This document shows, piece after piece, positions 45,561 through 57,327 of a stretch of DNA of 64,000 nt; the first letter of the stretch is position 1; every line of letters starts with the position of its first letter. This DNA is from Corythucha ciliata (taxonomy: Eukaryota > Arthropoda > Insecta > Hemiptera > Tingidae): positions 8,413,253 through 8,477,252 of the forward strand of contig CM075939.1 in the NCBI GenBank assembly GCA_038030265.1, given 5' to 3'. Position numbers and translations under genes: made by a program. Under the pieces are notes generated by a model. It searched no databases. It had not been told where the DNA came from and was given only the letters and a program-made list of their open reading frames with translations.

Positions 45561-48289
45561 CGACGCACGGCTCTATATTTTAGTTTCTACGGAAAAGGGG
45601 CTGCTTCCTCTGGATGGATTTCATGCACCACCGCTCTCAACCAACGAAAACAAAGTCCAGGAGCCATTGCACGGCACCTCGAATTGACTGTTTCGAAAAG
45701 CCGAGTTAACAATAAAGTTTATAAAATAGAAATAGAATAATCACCAGTCAGTGGGTGTAAAAGTCAAATGTCAATCAATTCGAATTTATCACCTTTTGGA
45801 GAGATCAGGGGTTGGACAAAAAAAAAAAAGAGGAACGATTTAGGGTTGAAGGGTTAGTGATGGTGTGGGGGGGGGGGCTTGAACGTGTGCTTGAAGAATG
45901 TTTTCGCTTTGAAGGGGTCTACGTCCGTGCCAGCCCGAGAGGCATTAATTTCAAAGTCCGTGGCACGGGGGCGTGAGAGAAAAGTAAGGGGAAAAAAGTG
46001 AGGCCTTTTTCCTCCTCCGTATATTGTATAAAGAGTGAGTTGGAGGAGTAAAAGCGTTAGAGTGATGGAGAAAGTACGAGAGAGAGTAATGAAGAAGAAG
46101 AAGAAGAAGAAGAAAAATAAAAAAAAACACTGGCCTTATGTGGTTCCTAGCAACAAATGTCCCACGGTTTCGGCTCAATTCACACCAATTTGTAGCTTTT
46201 AACTTCTCCGCTTTTCTCTACGGCCCTTCAATCATTTTAATACGGGGGAGTCCTTGAAAAAAGTTTGGAAGCAACAAAAACAAAAAAAGTTTTTTTCCCA
46301 AGCGCCCATTATTCTAAACGCTAACAGGGTAGTACAACATTACCCATACCATTAAAAGGATTCTCCCCTCGAAATAAAATGCCGCACATGTACAAGCCTT
46401 TCCTCTCTCTTTCACTCTCTCTCAGTCCTTCTCCTGCCAAACTAAAAGTAAACGATTGAAGGCGGGCGAAGAGGAAAAGTAGAAATTACCTGTGTTTATG
46501 TGCTGAGCTCGAGTTTGTTATTTCAACGAAAACCAGAGAGAGAGAGAGAGAGAGAAAATGTGTGAGTCCGGAGGAGCCCCCGAGAGAATTGACCGAGGGG
46601 ACAACCCTTCCGATGAGAATTTTCTACTGTACTTCTTCCCCGAAGAAAATTGGCAAAGTGGTTGTGGGAGGGGGGGAGTGGTTGAGAGTAGCGGTGAATT
46701 CGACTGTTGACTTGAATACGAACGACAGAATGTAACCTTCTAGCCTCCCCCCCCCCTCTCACCAAACATCACATCGGGTGTGGATCGAATTTCGGAATTC
46801 CGTCAAAACCATTTCCACACGCACCCATATAGGCTGTTTCCCAGAGAATTTCAGCCCTCCTCATTCACTTTTATTTGTACATTTTCCAGTGTGCTCCCCT
46901 CCCCACCACCACCACCACCAACACAGAGGAAATTCAGTAGTAAGAAAATTCGTAGATTCAGGAGAGAAACCTTGTTTGCGTTCGAAGGAATGAAAGTTAC
47001 TAACTTTTAGGGTAGGGCAGGGCAATCAATTTAAATCAATTAAATTTTTTTATTCAGAAAGATTTTTCACGTGGTTGTCGTCAATGGATAACCTGACTCC
47101 CCCCCCCCGCCCCACGGGGTGACTTTTGAAAAATAAAAGACATCGATGGTTGGGAGAGGTCTGTTTATCCTTCTTTATTTTCTTTTTTTCCTGCAGAAGG
47201 AATAAATAATGTTTATTGCATGGGTCCCATTTTTTTTTGTCATTCTACGGGTCGTCTGAGCTTATTTCCAGCAAAGTCATCCTCTTTTAGCTAATTAATT
47301 TGCCGGTACGAAGGGATGGGCGGGATCTGCCCCACCCCCCACACACCACCACAACACTCCCTAATGAATTATATCGCGGAGCGTCAAATCATTGTGTGAT
47401 GTCTATACTATATGTAAAGTGACTTGGTTGGTGGGGAGGGGGGAGGAGTGCTTGTTGAAAAAAAAGAGTACATTAATGCGCGTCATCGTCGCAAAATTTT
47501 AATGAAAAGAGTGAATATCTTTGTCCTCTATACAATCAACCTGTGTTGCGATAATAACGGTCAAATCCATTAATTAAACCGCACCTGCTTTTGCTTGCTG
47601 AATCGCATTAAAGTTTCACTCGTCAGCCACATATTATCACCCGTCTAGCACTGGCAATTTGGTGAGAACTGCAGTTATTGGTTGGGAGGAACTATGCATG
47701 GTGAGGGGGTCTACAAGGTCTACAGGCCTTCCTGGAGACTACGGGAAGCCACCACTATCTCCTCCAGAATTCTTGTCATCCATACACGCGGAAGTCAACC
47801 GGTTCACTGTACACTATAGGCTATCATGGTGAAGAGGGTCGGGAGGTTCTTGGTGAGGACTTGGCAATACTCGAAAACGCTAAATTTTTCCCTTCAACTC
47901 GCTAAAACTGAACATTATGTACTTGAAAACAAACAAAATATTAAAATTTCACACCAAGAACAGATTGTTCGCGTCAATTTTTGTCAAGAAACTGGAAAAA
48001 GCGCCTGAAAAACTGGCAATTTCATCTCAACCCCCCCCCCCAACGACCACACCACCTTCCTATCACATGACTGATCATTCAAACACAAAACTTCAAAATA
48101 CGCCGGCAAAACCTGATTGGTTCGGCTATATAAAACGTGAGTTAAACTCCAGAATGAGGAAAAGACTCGACAAATAACGGTCGAAAACAGCTTTTTGACT
48201 GTGAAACTTATTGGGTGGATTATGTTCAACTTTTCCCTCGTATTCCTGTCCTATCTAGCCGACCTCGAGATCTTCTAAAGTTTGACGCC
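45561..48289. other. Spacer with simple repeats
   Basis: No supported gene. (AAG)n at about 46091-46113, (GA)n at about 46533-46556, G11 at 45867-45877, (CCA)n near 46906-46920 and C runs near 46749 and 48033. Confidence 0.45.
46091..46113 (+). repeat. (GAA)n microsatellite
   Basis: About seven GAA units. Confidence 0.9.
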
Positions 48290-49647
48290 GTGTAGCTTAG
48301 TTAGGCTGTCCGAAGATTGAGGGTCTTGAGGAATAATTCACGGTCGCCAACTGTTGTTGTCTTTTGGATAACAGACCCCAATATATTTCGTGGTATTCAC
48401 AATATATACAATGCGGAAAAGCAATATTCTTTCTGGGAAGAAGGCGTTCGCTCTGAGGAGCGAGGTCGGTCGTACTTCTGTACGCGAGCTCCTCCAAGGG
48501 CAGGCGTGCCTCGGTCGGTAGTCGGTTAGCGCCCTTGTGCTCGCCACAGGTCCACTGGGCTGTCAGTGAGCGTCCCTCGACGCTGCCGGCGGGTCCTCTG
48601 GTCTGAAGTTCAGTTAGCGCCCTTGCGCTCACCACAGGTCCTCTGGGCCGTCAGTGACCGTCCCTCGACACTGCCTGAGGGTCCTCTGGGCCGAAGTTCG
48701 GTAAGCGCCCCTGCGCTTGCTCCAAATCTCCTGGGTCGCCGGTCGATTAGCGCTCTTGCGCTTGTTCCAGGTCCTCGGGGCCGTCTATGAGCGTCCTTCG
48801 ACGCTATCTGCGGGTCCTCCGGGTTGTTGACCGGTTAGCGCCCCTGCGATTGCTCGAGCTGTAGGGGTGAGGACAGGGATTTGGTTCTGTCACTCACCAC
48901 GAGTTCGAGGGCAGCCAATTAAGGCGCTAAGCCCTCTAGGCCCTCTGATAAGGTGGAGGGTAGGAAGGAGGGGGCCTTCGTCGACCTGGGAGAAGAACCC
49001 GCCACCACAGGGAGTCGGATCGGTGTTGGTCGCCCACTAGGGGGAAAACTACCGGGGTGACGACGGGGTTTCGCTGGGAGCTCTTCCGATTGGATGTTAG
49101 GGCCCTTCGCGCTGTCGACAGTTCGTACGGGGTGGTCCTGGGGCCGGCAGTCTCGGTCCCTTGTCGGTGTTCCCCTTCGGTTCCGGCTATCGTCCGTGTT
49201 CGCTTTGAGCTGGTCCTTGTCCGTGTTGTCCCTGGGTGTCTTAGGAATCGGCTTTCCAGAGTGGTTTCTCCTTATTTGGTTCCTCCTAACTAATTTCTCC
49301 ATGCGATCTAGTCAAAAGCCTAAACCCTGACGATGATCTAGCGATCGAAAGCGCTCGGGAGTCGAATTAAAAAGTGAGTGAAACAACGTCTTTTTATTGA
49401 ACCCCTTAGTATTACAAGGGTACTCACAACATCGCCTGCTGACTTCGAGTGCAGCCGTCGGAATGCATATTTTTAGGTCACCGCGCTGCTTATATAGTCC
49501 GGTGGGAGGCACCACCCACTGCCACCCACGTGGTTTCTGGGGAGTAGGGAATGGGCGGTCCTCCCTTGCGCCGGCGTGTTGTGGGTGGTTCCCATTCCCC
49601 TTGGTCTCTGGGGGTTGATATGCGGTTTAGCAAAAGGTGTTTTGACA
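48290..49647 (-). mobile_element. LTR-like element B with Arg-tRNA-type primer site
   Basis: The minus-strand relative of 6399-7835. It reads from a possible TGTC start (49647) through a CCACCC-rich segment, ACTATATAAG (about 49498-49489) and AATAAA (49398-49393). It then has a repeat-rich body and a tail AATATATTGGGG, ACAACAACA, then TGGCGACCGTGA (48349 leftwards). About 55 bp further, homology with element A stops. TGGCGACCGTGA after an LTR matches the tRNA-Arg primer site known in 412/mdg1 elements. The implied LTR is about 1.3 kb. A 127-residue minus frame (49302-48919) lies within the implied LTR and has no recognised domain. Confidence 0.6.
48521..48880 (-). repeat. 88-bp tandem repeat inside LTR-like element B
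   Basis: TTAGCGCCCTTGCGC-like words (plus strand) begin at 48526, 48614, 48702 (TAAGCG), 48747 and 48835. That gives spacings of 88, 88, 45 and 88 bp, so one half unit is present. GTCCTC, GGGCCG and GAGCGTCCCTCGACGCT are conserved between them. Different in length and sequence from the 142-bp repeat of element A. Confidence 0.85.
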
Positions 49648-49689
49648 CCTACCGAGATCGAGGGGGGGGGGGGGAAGTTTGGTTACTCG

Positions 49690-51960
49690 ATCTCAAGTTC
49701 TTCATGAATATAGCCGCAAAATGTCATTATTCTGAGCAAAATAACTGTGAAATTGTCAGCCACGGGTCTGAATATTCAGAAAATTGCAAATTTATGGTCT
49801 TAATTTTCCCAAAATTGCATGTTTCCGGCGTTTTTTTTTTTTTTTTTTTAGTTGTCAAATAACCCGTGCTATAGCCGGCGACGACAGCCTCAAATAACAA
49901 CACATCGGAACTAAAAATCTGCAAAAAATTGCAAATTTCACGACTGAACATTCGTCGCCAAATTGCTATTTTCTCGTATTTATTTTTGCGAAATTGCTAC
50001 TTTCTCGTCTTTCTTTTTGGTGACTGTGGAACCCCGCGGTCTGACCGGCTCCGACAGTGCCCAAAGCCTGGCAAAATATTGCCACAAAATTACGTCAGTC
50101 TGAGCTTAAAAAATATGCAAAATTGCAAAATCTGCAAATAGCGTATTCGAGAAATTACTTGTTTCTGGTCCTTATCTTCGTGAAATTGCTAAGTTTCTGG
50201 GTCTAAATATTTACAAAACTAAATTACTACTTTCTGCTCTTTATTTTCGGAAAATTGCAATGTTTTGCGAGAAAAAAAAATCCGCGAAATTTGCAAGTTT
50301 CGTGCTTCTTTTTAGTAGCCGCGGAATCTTGTCCAGCCAGCCATATTAGGGTCCAAAGTCTGACGAATAACCACAAAATACCAACGTGTCTTGAAACTGG
50401 AAGTTTTCTGGGTTGATTATTCGCGAAATTGCAAGTTGCAGGGTGTAAATAATCGCGATATTGGTTGTTTCTGGTGTTTATTTTTGTGACATTCCAAGCT
50501 TCTGGTCTATATTTTCGCGAAATAACAAGTTTCTGGGTATTTTTCTTCTTCTTCTTCTTCAGTGGTTGCAGGCCCTGGGCAAGACAGCCCCGACGGTAAT
50601 CAAATTTTGTAGGAATGATACCCGCGAAATTGCAATATTCTGTCAAATTGTCGAATTCTGCAGTTTCAGGACTATACTTACGTGTAATTGCAAGTTTCCT
50701 GTCTTTGTTTTCGCGAAATTACATCTTGTCAGTTTTTATTTTCGAGAAATTGTAAGTTCGGGGGCTGCTTTTTAATGAAAGTGAAAACCGGACTAACCCC
50801 CCCCCCTGACCATAGTGGTCTAGCACTCAAAGCGTGGCAAATAATTCCTCGGAATTCTATCGATCTGAGCTCAAAATCGGCAAAATTTAAAGTTGCGTGT
50901 AAGAAGATTCGCAAATTTACTTGTTTCTCGTTCTTATTCTCGCTAAATTGTAAGTTTTGAGTCTAATAATATTTGTAATATATTAATAATAATAATTTAA
51001 AGTCTAATTATAGTAGTTATAATAATATAAATATTTGCGAAAATACTACTTTCTGCTTTTTATTTTCACAAAATTGCAAGTTCCTTGTCTTTTTTCCACG
51101 AATTTCATGAAACAGTGCCCAAAGTCTACCACAAAATAATATCACGTTAGAGATTAGAGCGGAAAATATGCGAAATTGCAAATTTTAGGACTGAAAAATT
51201 CGCGAAATCGCTACTTTTTCTACCCTGTTATTTCCGCGAATTGCGAGTTTCTGGATTTCTTTCCGCGTATTAGCAAGTTTTGGGGCTCTGACGAACGGCG
51301 ACAAAAAGACAACATTTTTTATGAATAAATAATTGCAAAATTCCAAGTTTCCTGGGTGATTAATTTTAATAATTTTCGTGTAATTACAAGTTCGGTAATT
51401 TAAAATCTTGTCAAACTGCAAACTTTGGTACTGAGAATTCGTGAAATCGCTAATTTCACGGAGTATAATAAGGCAAATTTCGGGTCTTTTTTACCCACTT
51501 AATTGCCCAGTTCTAAAGGATAGTCAGCAGCAGGATAATTAGCCCCTCGTTATTTGGGGACGAATAGCCGAGAAAATTGTCAGTTTCGGGGAATAATCAG
51601 TCACGAAATAGCAAATTTAGAGGATGAATGGCCGTGAAATTGTGGGTAGGGGGGAGAAGAATGGTCGTAAATATCAAGTTTAGGCGAATAAAATCAATCG
51701 AGGTTAATGTTAGAGGGGCAGGTGTAGTTTCGGAGTTTAAAGAGCAGAAAGATAAAAGCCACGAAATGAATACTTCGGGGGGTAATTAGGAGCGAAATGG
51801 CAAAAAAAACTCCCATATTTCAGACGCTAAATGTGCAAAACTAAAATTTCGAAGGGTCGGCTCATTTGAAAACAAAATGCTTGGGATGCTGGGAGCTATA
51901 TATCAGTGAATTCGTCAGTTTTTAGGCTAAATATCTGCAAAATTTCAATTTTGGGCGCTC
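49690..51960 (+). repeat. Minisatellite G (TTCGCGAAATTGCAAGTTTCTGGTCTTTATT type)
   Basis: Degenerate units with a CGCGAAATTGCAAGTTT core. Starts near 50423, 50454, 50485 and 50516 are about 31 bp apart. There is also a longer periodic theme: a GGTCTGACCGGC/GCGACGACAGCC-like GC-rich insert near 49870, 50035, 50330 and 50580. Units drift towards 51960. ORFs in the array are repeat translations. Confidence 0.85.
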
Positions 51961-53924
51961 GGACAGTTCATACATGTTTAGTTATTTATAGTACTCCCGC
52001 ACCACGACCGCATACGTTCCTTTTTGAGGAGACGTGAGTTGCCAGAACTTCAAAAACTAAAATGTGGGTGGACTCTGAGGATCCTTCGGTGCTGTAGAGA
52101 GAGTGGATCCACTACCTATACAAACCCTCCAAGCCACCGGGCGAGCCCAGCAAGGCGGGATCAGACGATTCACTAGGTCGAGCTCCCCATATAGAATGGA
52201 TGAAGTGCTGCAATTGATGGGTTCGAACCCCTTCGTAATCGAGAGAAACTTCGTTAGGTCTTTTTTCCGAGAAAAATACTTAAAAGGCTAATAACCCAAG
52301 CTGGTTGCGTCTCGCTGTATTGGCCCGCTAACAGAAAAAGAAGAGAGAGCGAGTGAGTAAGAGAGAAGAATGAAAGAAACAAGAGGGATCTGAGTGTTTG
52401 TGCGGAAAAAGAGTGGAGAAGTTTTGGCAAGCAACAAAATGACTGACTACTTCTTTGAGTCTCCCTTTTCTCACGCATTGCTTTTCTCACCCCCTCACAT
52501 CAACCCGCACATCACCTTAAAACCCCAGAATTTCACTCTTCTCACAGTTTTCCCTTCTTGACGTGCGGGAATCCTCGCATGACGGCGTTAGTGAAGAAAG
52601 GGGAAGATTGTGGAGTAAACTTAACAGCGGTGAATGGGCGGTGGTGGTGGTGGCGGGGCGAAAGGGTTTTAGAAGTAAGAAATGGGAAAGAGTTTGCCAA
52701 AATGTATCCTTAGCATCTGTGCTTTTTCGACTCACACTCCTTTGGAAAGACCTCGGAGTTCCTAACCCCCCCCCCCGACGCCGTCAACTCACCATAACTA
52801 CTTCCATTCACCCTATCATGACACCACCCGTTTCCCTCCGGACTGACTTTCAGTATAGTTTATACATTTGTTCTCGCAAGCAGCTCTTTCTCTTCAGAGT
52901 TCGGGGGAGTCATTCCTTTTTTTTCCCTGGTTCTCCTTCTCTCTAACAGAGAAATAATTGCTCCGTACGTGCGCCCCCCTCCCATCCCCTGAAACACCAA
53001 GTCAGCATTTGCCCCCCAATCCTCGGGGTCTTAAATCACACACTTCTCCGAAGTCCTTTTCCTCCTGACACAAAAATTATCGCCAAATATATGAGCGGAC
53101 CCCCCCCTACCCCCACCGACACTGGAAGAGGTTGGTGGGTTGGGCGGCGGCGTGGGGCTGAAAAGAAAACAGAATGCAGCCAAATCCTAAAAAGGGAGCC
53201 ATCAATAAAATGTGAGGGTGGTTCGGTGGGGGAGGGGAAAGAAGCTTGGATTCAGACCAAATGTTATCACAAAAGAAGAAGAAAAAAAAACTTATGATAG
53301 GGCTGGGGGATGGAGAGAATAAGCTTAGCTCTATGTGAGAGGGTGTGGGTGCTTGCTGCTTGTATAGGAACTGTTGAGAGGTTTTTTTCTTTCTTTCTTT
53401 AAGAGATTCCAAATTACAACGCTAAGTCCCTCTTTCTTGGACCACCACCGTACAACCTTCTATGATGATGTGGAGGGGGTGCCACCCCACCGTAATAAAG
53501 GCAAAGAATTTGCATAAAATGTCTATTTCTTCTTATCTGCGGGGAAGCCCTTCCTTTTAAGGCAATAACCAAATAACTCCCGTGATTTGAATTTAAAATA
53601 AATTAGCTAAGGTATTATAAATACATGGTCGTTCAACTCCTCGAAAAAAATGTCCCGGGCCCTGAGTAGTCAAAGGGTGGGGGTCGGGGATTTCCTTAGC
53701 CTCATGGCATCTTTGCCAATGTGTGTTGTATAGGCAATAAACCGCACAACACGATTCTCGCACGCCGGCCGCAATGGTTTCATTAGCTCTGTTCGTTGGC
53801 TGCTTTCAGTATTGCAAATAAAATTGAATAAACAAAACATACCAATTTGATTGGTTAAAATCGCGCTTTCCCATGACAACTGCTGAATTTTTTGAACTGG
53901 CAGCAGCCACCGAACAAAGCTATT
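51961..53924. other. Spacer with simple repeats
   Basis: No supported gene. A B-box-like GGTTCGAACCCC near 52220 lacks a matching A-box. GA-rich near 52340-52365, (GGT)n near 52640-52655 and C runs near 52767 and 53099. Confidence 0.4.
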
Positions 53925-54240
53925 GTCTGCAGATAATTAGCGGGTTTTTTCTATTTTAACAGCGATTGAATTGCCTATCGATTTTTTTCACAATTTAAGC
54001 AATTAGATGGTTTTTTCTCTTGTTATCTCATTATGGGCGACTTTTCGGTATTTCAGTTGCCATTTCTCTCAATTATGGCACAAATCGACGTTTTATGTTA
54101 ATTTTATAGCTGCGATATTCAATATTTCGTTCGCGATTTTTCACAATTTTAGCGGACGATTTTTTTTGTCAATTTCAGCTGTGAATGTTCCCCGTGAAAT
54201 GTTTTGCCAAATAGGCCCGTAACTGTGAAATTACTTTTTT
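53925..54240 (+). repeat. Minisatellite A, short array (plus orientation)
   Basis: A-type units such as GATAATTAGCGGG, T run, CTATTTTAACAGCG. It is followed at 54415-54510 by units in the opposite orientation. Confidence 0.7.
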
Positions 54241-54399
54241 TAAAGAGCCCTTTCCCGCAAATTTTGTCTTTTGAAGACCCAAATTCAACAGACCCCTCCC
54301 CTCCTCTTACCAAACTAAATTAAGGGGCCGGCTAAAGGTCAGGTTGTCAGTGGGCAGTGTGCAGCACGCCTCTTCCCTTCACCGTCGTCGGCGCCATCA

Positions 54400-54725
54400 C
54401 AGTGAATATTGTGAAAATCACTCAGTATTCGCGGATAAAATTGAGGGAAAACGCTCATTCACAGCTGAAATTGAGAGAAACAGCCGCAAAATTACTTCAT
54501 TCGGAGCTAATTATGAGCAAAATTGTATTTTTTTTTTTGTCTAAATATACTCGAATGGCCTCCAGCAAGGGTTTTTTGTGGCTCTTGTATGCTTTCAAAG
54601 ATTCCATAGACGTCCAGTTGATTTGCCAGAAGGCTCTCCGATTCTGGAAAGTGTTCATGGGCTCCGGCACCATAAACAGCGGAGTTGCGAATTGTTCTCA
54701 ATTTTAGCCCCGAATGAGCGCTTTT
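54400..54725 (-). repeat. Minisatellite A in inverted orientation, then plus again
   Basis: 54400-54510 reads as the reverse complement of A (GCTGAAATTGAGAGAAA, CCGCAAAATTAC). About 54690-54725 returns to plus orientation (GCGAATTGTTCTCAATTTTAGCC). The middle is unrecognised. Confidence 0.6.
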
Positions 54726-55239
54726 TAAAGAATTTAGTTCCTATGAACATCAAACCTACAAATCCCTATTTTCCAATTTACAGCTTTTTAGGAAGGGTGG
54801 GGCCCGAAGTCTGTCTCGCCAATACCACAAGGCACGCTACTCATCATTATATCTTATTAGGCGACTTTTTTAACGGGGCAGAATATATTTTGACGGATTT
54901 CTGACCTAATTTTCAGCTTGACTTGACGGAGAAAGCAAAATGTCAGCTGGTACCTAACACGGAGTTCCCCGTTTATTGGGCTAGTAGCACGTGATCTTCA
55001 TTGGCAAAAGCACGGTTATTCAAAGGTGGTCCTGACACGCACGACCGATTTGGCGTTTCTGGCATGGAAGTCCAAGAATTCCGGGGATTCAAAGCATTTA
55101 AAAGAGCGAAATTAGGTATTGAAACAATGAAAATCCATTAAAGTGTGACTTGAAGAACCCTAAACGATGGACTTATTACTATGAATTGCCCAAATTCGTG
55201 AATTTTCATTTTGAAATAGCCATATAAATATTGTGAACG
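54726..55239. other. Spacer, nothing recognised
   Basis: AT-rich, with a vague E-like word (AGAGCGAAATTAGG) near 55103. No gene. Confidence 0.35.
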
Positions 55240-56622
55240 CAAGAGTAGATAGACGCAATTTATCATAGAGTAGAGCAGGCGTACCGTGAGGTCCCCTCAA
55301 TCTACAAAAATGCATCGCCACCGTTTTCTCTTCGGAAAACACAAATCCTGAGAACGCAGCATTTTCTGTCAGCTAATCTATCGCTACTTGTAATGTAGCA
55401 TTATCCGCAGGATCATGCATATGCCTGTAAAATGTCGCTAGATCATCATACACGGATGCTTGCACACACATCTAGGTATATTCTGAGTTAGTCGATTGGT
55501 TGCTATCAAAAACATCGAAACACCCAATACCGATCCCTGTGGGATACCACTATCCTGAGAGCAACTCGATGAAAAACTATTCCCAATTCTCACCAAAAAA
55601 CTCCGATCATGGAGAAAGCTTTGAATCATACGTGGCAGGTTACCATTGAATTCCCAATCATTTAGTTGTCTGAGGACACGTGCCCGAGACACCATATCAA
55701 AGGCACCTTTGATGTCGAAAAACACCGCGGTAACGTGTTCTCTGTTCAGAAACGCGTCCTGTATGTTGTTCTCAAGATAGACCAGTTGGTACTCTGTTGA
55801 ATAACCTGGCCTGAAATTTATTAATTTCCTTTTCTCCAGAACTTTCATAAGTCTGTAGTTGACCAAGCTTTCAAATAGTTTCCCTAAACTACTCGTTAGA
55901 GCCATAGGACGATAGCTAGCAACACGCTGCGGATCTTTTCCTGGTTTCAGAGCTGGAATTATAATTGCCTGCTTCCAAGCCTATGGATAATAACATCCTC
56001 TGTCCCATACAGTATTGTAAAGATTTAGTATTTTCACTCTATTTCGGTCTGACAGCTGAGAAATGAATTCATTTGAGACATCATCTACGCCAGGAGATTT
56101 GCTAGATGATAGACATCCAGCAGAGGGCTCGCTGCAGCTCCTCGAAAGTGAAGGGGACATTGTATTCTTCAGATTCTCCTGGAAGGGAATAAATCTTACG
56201 TTTTGCCTGCTCCCGTTGCCGTTTGCTGTTGTTCTTCTTGATCCTTATGAAGCATGGTGCACATTCGCATCCATGCGAACCAATACCGGTGCCGGAAGAG
56301 AACAAATCAGTTGGCGAATATCCCTCTCATCCTAACTCTGGTCTGGTAAGTACAGGCTACAGATTGTTAGAGTGTCAGGTACTTTTATCTGTATAGCTAA
56401 TGCTTGCAGAGGAGTCACCGTAATTACATCCCTACAAGAGATGTATTCCTTGCAGTACACGGCCACTCCCCCATGGCGTCTTCCTCCCGGTGCCACTAGG
56501 CAGCATTTTTGAAACCCATTATAACCAGGAAGAGAGCCAACAACATTCTCTGCAAAGTGGGTTTCTTGTAGTGCCAGGACTTTTTTATTTATTAATAGAG
56601 TTATTATTATTATTATTATCAT
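55240..56622 (-). pseudogene. I-type LINE fragment: endonuclease and reverse transcriptase with internal deletion
   Basis: On the minus strand, 56622-56332 encodes an endonuclease N-terminal half: A-L-Q-E-T-H-F, then G-G-V-A-V-Y-C, then C-S-L-Y-L-P. The catalytic C-terminal half is missing. Next comes sequence upstream of the reverse transcriptase (F-T-F-E-E-L-Q near 56150, S-P-G-V-D-D near 56090) and a stop near 55981. The open frame 55905-55438 has A-L-T-S-S-L-G-K-L-F-E, D-I-K-G-A-F-D and G-I-P-Q-G-S-V-L-G. The catalytic D-D is readable in a shifted frame near 55440. Sequence continues to about 55240. The Y-R-P-M-A-L-T-S style suggests the I group. Non-functional. Confidence 0.85.
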
Positions 56623-56632
56623 TATTATTTGG
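56605..56632 (+). repeat. (ATT)n microsatellite
   Basis: About nine ATT units with one change, next to the endonuclease fragment; the first residues of that frame (poly-Ile) are read from it. Confidence 0.9.
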
Positions 56633-57060
56633 TATTGTCGTAGAGCTATTATAATTGTTGAAAAAATTTGTAATGTTTGCCTTTTCGAAGTTAGTTTTTC
56701 CAGAAGGAGCCACGTCCACTTGGCTTATGAAATAGCCAACATCGGTGAAATTGGGGTTTAAATGTACAAAGTAGTCCGCTTAAATTAGGCTTTCACAAAG
56801 TGAAATTCCGAAAAACATTGGATTTGTAAGACCCAAACTGACGAAATTTGGATTTTGAACAAGCCAAATACGGAAATTTAGTTTTTGAAGGAGCCAAATT
56901 AACTATCTGAATTAGCCAAACCTGCCATTCAGAAAGAGCCAAATCCAAAGAATTTAGGTTTTGAAAACGTTAAAATAAACAAAAAACAAAAACAAAAAAC
57001 CGTTAAATTTTGTTTTGAAGGTGCCCAATTTGAAACATTTGGTTATGGAGAGAGTTTGCG
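56633..57060 (+). repeat. Minisatellite E-like patch
   Basis: From about 56740: GAAATTCCGAAAAACATTGGATTTG, GACGAAATTTGGATTTTGAACAAGCCAAA and similar units about 30-35 bp long. Confidence 0.65.
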
Positions 57061-57191
57061 GGTGACTGGGGACGTTGTAGTTAAGCGTCCCTGTGCTTTG
57101 AACGTGGAAGATGTTTGGGAATACCAGGCGTTAAAATAAGTGGAGAGCGCAAAGTAGGACCTCTCCCCCCGCGGACAACCTGAAAAATGAG

Positions 57192-57224
57192 CCCGGACAC
57201 TCTAAAAAGTAGGATGTGTCCGGG
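57192..57224. other. 9-bp hairpin with AGTAGGA repeats
   Basis: CCCGGACAC (57192-57200) pairs perfectly with GTGTCCGGG (57216-57224). AAGTAGGA occurs in the loop, about 55 bp upstream and just after the stem. No known element recognised. Confidence 0.6.
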
Positions 57225-57268
57225 GAAAGTAGGACGTCTGTTCACCTTACAAGATTATCCGCAATTAT

Positions 57269-57327
57269 TATAGTCGATTCAATCTTCTGGTTAAACCCCC
57301 AAAATCCACCATGTAAATCTGCCACTG
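57269..57327. mobile_element. Right end of a hAT-type element
   Basis: TTAAACCCCCAAAATCCACC, ATGTAAATCTGCCACTG matches the right end of the element at 11823-13780 (TTGAACCCCCAAAACCCACC, CCGTAAATCCGCCACTG). No left end was found, so this is a fragment. Confidence 0.7.

Noticed and set aside
48295..48335. GTAGCTTAGTTAGGC-like sequence as a tRNA gene
   Set aside because: It belongs to the conserved tail of the LTR-like element, and no cloverleaf can be drawn.
48919..49302. 127-residue minus-strand frame rich in Arg/Lys/Pro, a possible gag start
   Set aside because: It lies inside the implied LTR, upstream of the primer site, and has no recognisable gag or zinc-knuckle motif.
52219..52231. GGTTCGAACCCC, a tRNA B-box-like word
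   Set aside because: No A-box at proper spacing, no cloverleaf and no poly(A) tail nearby.
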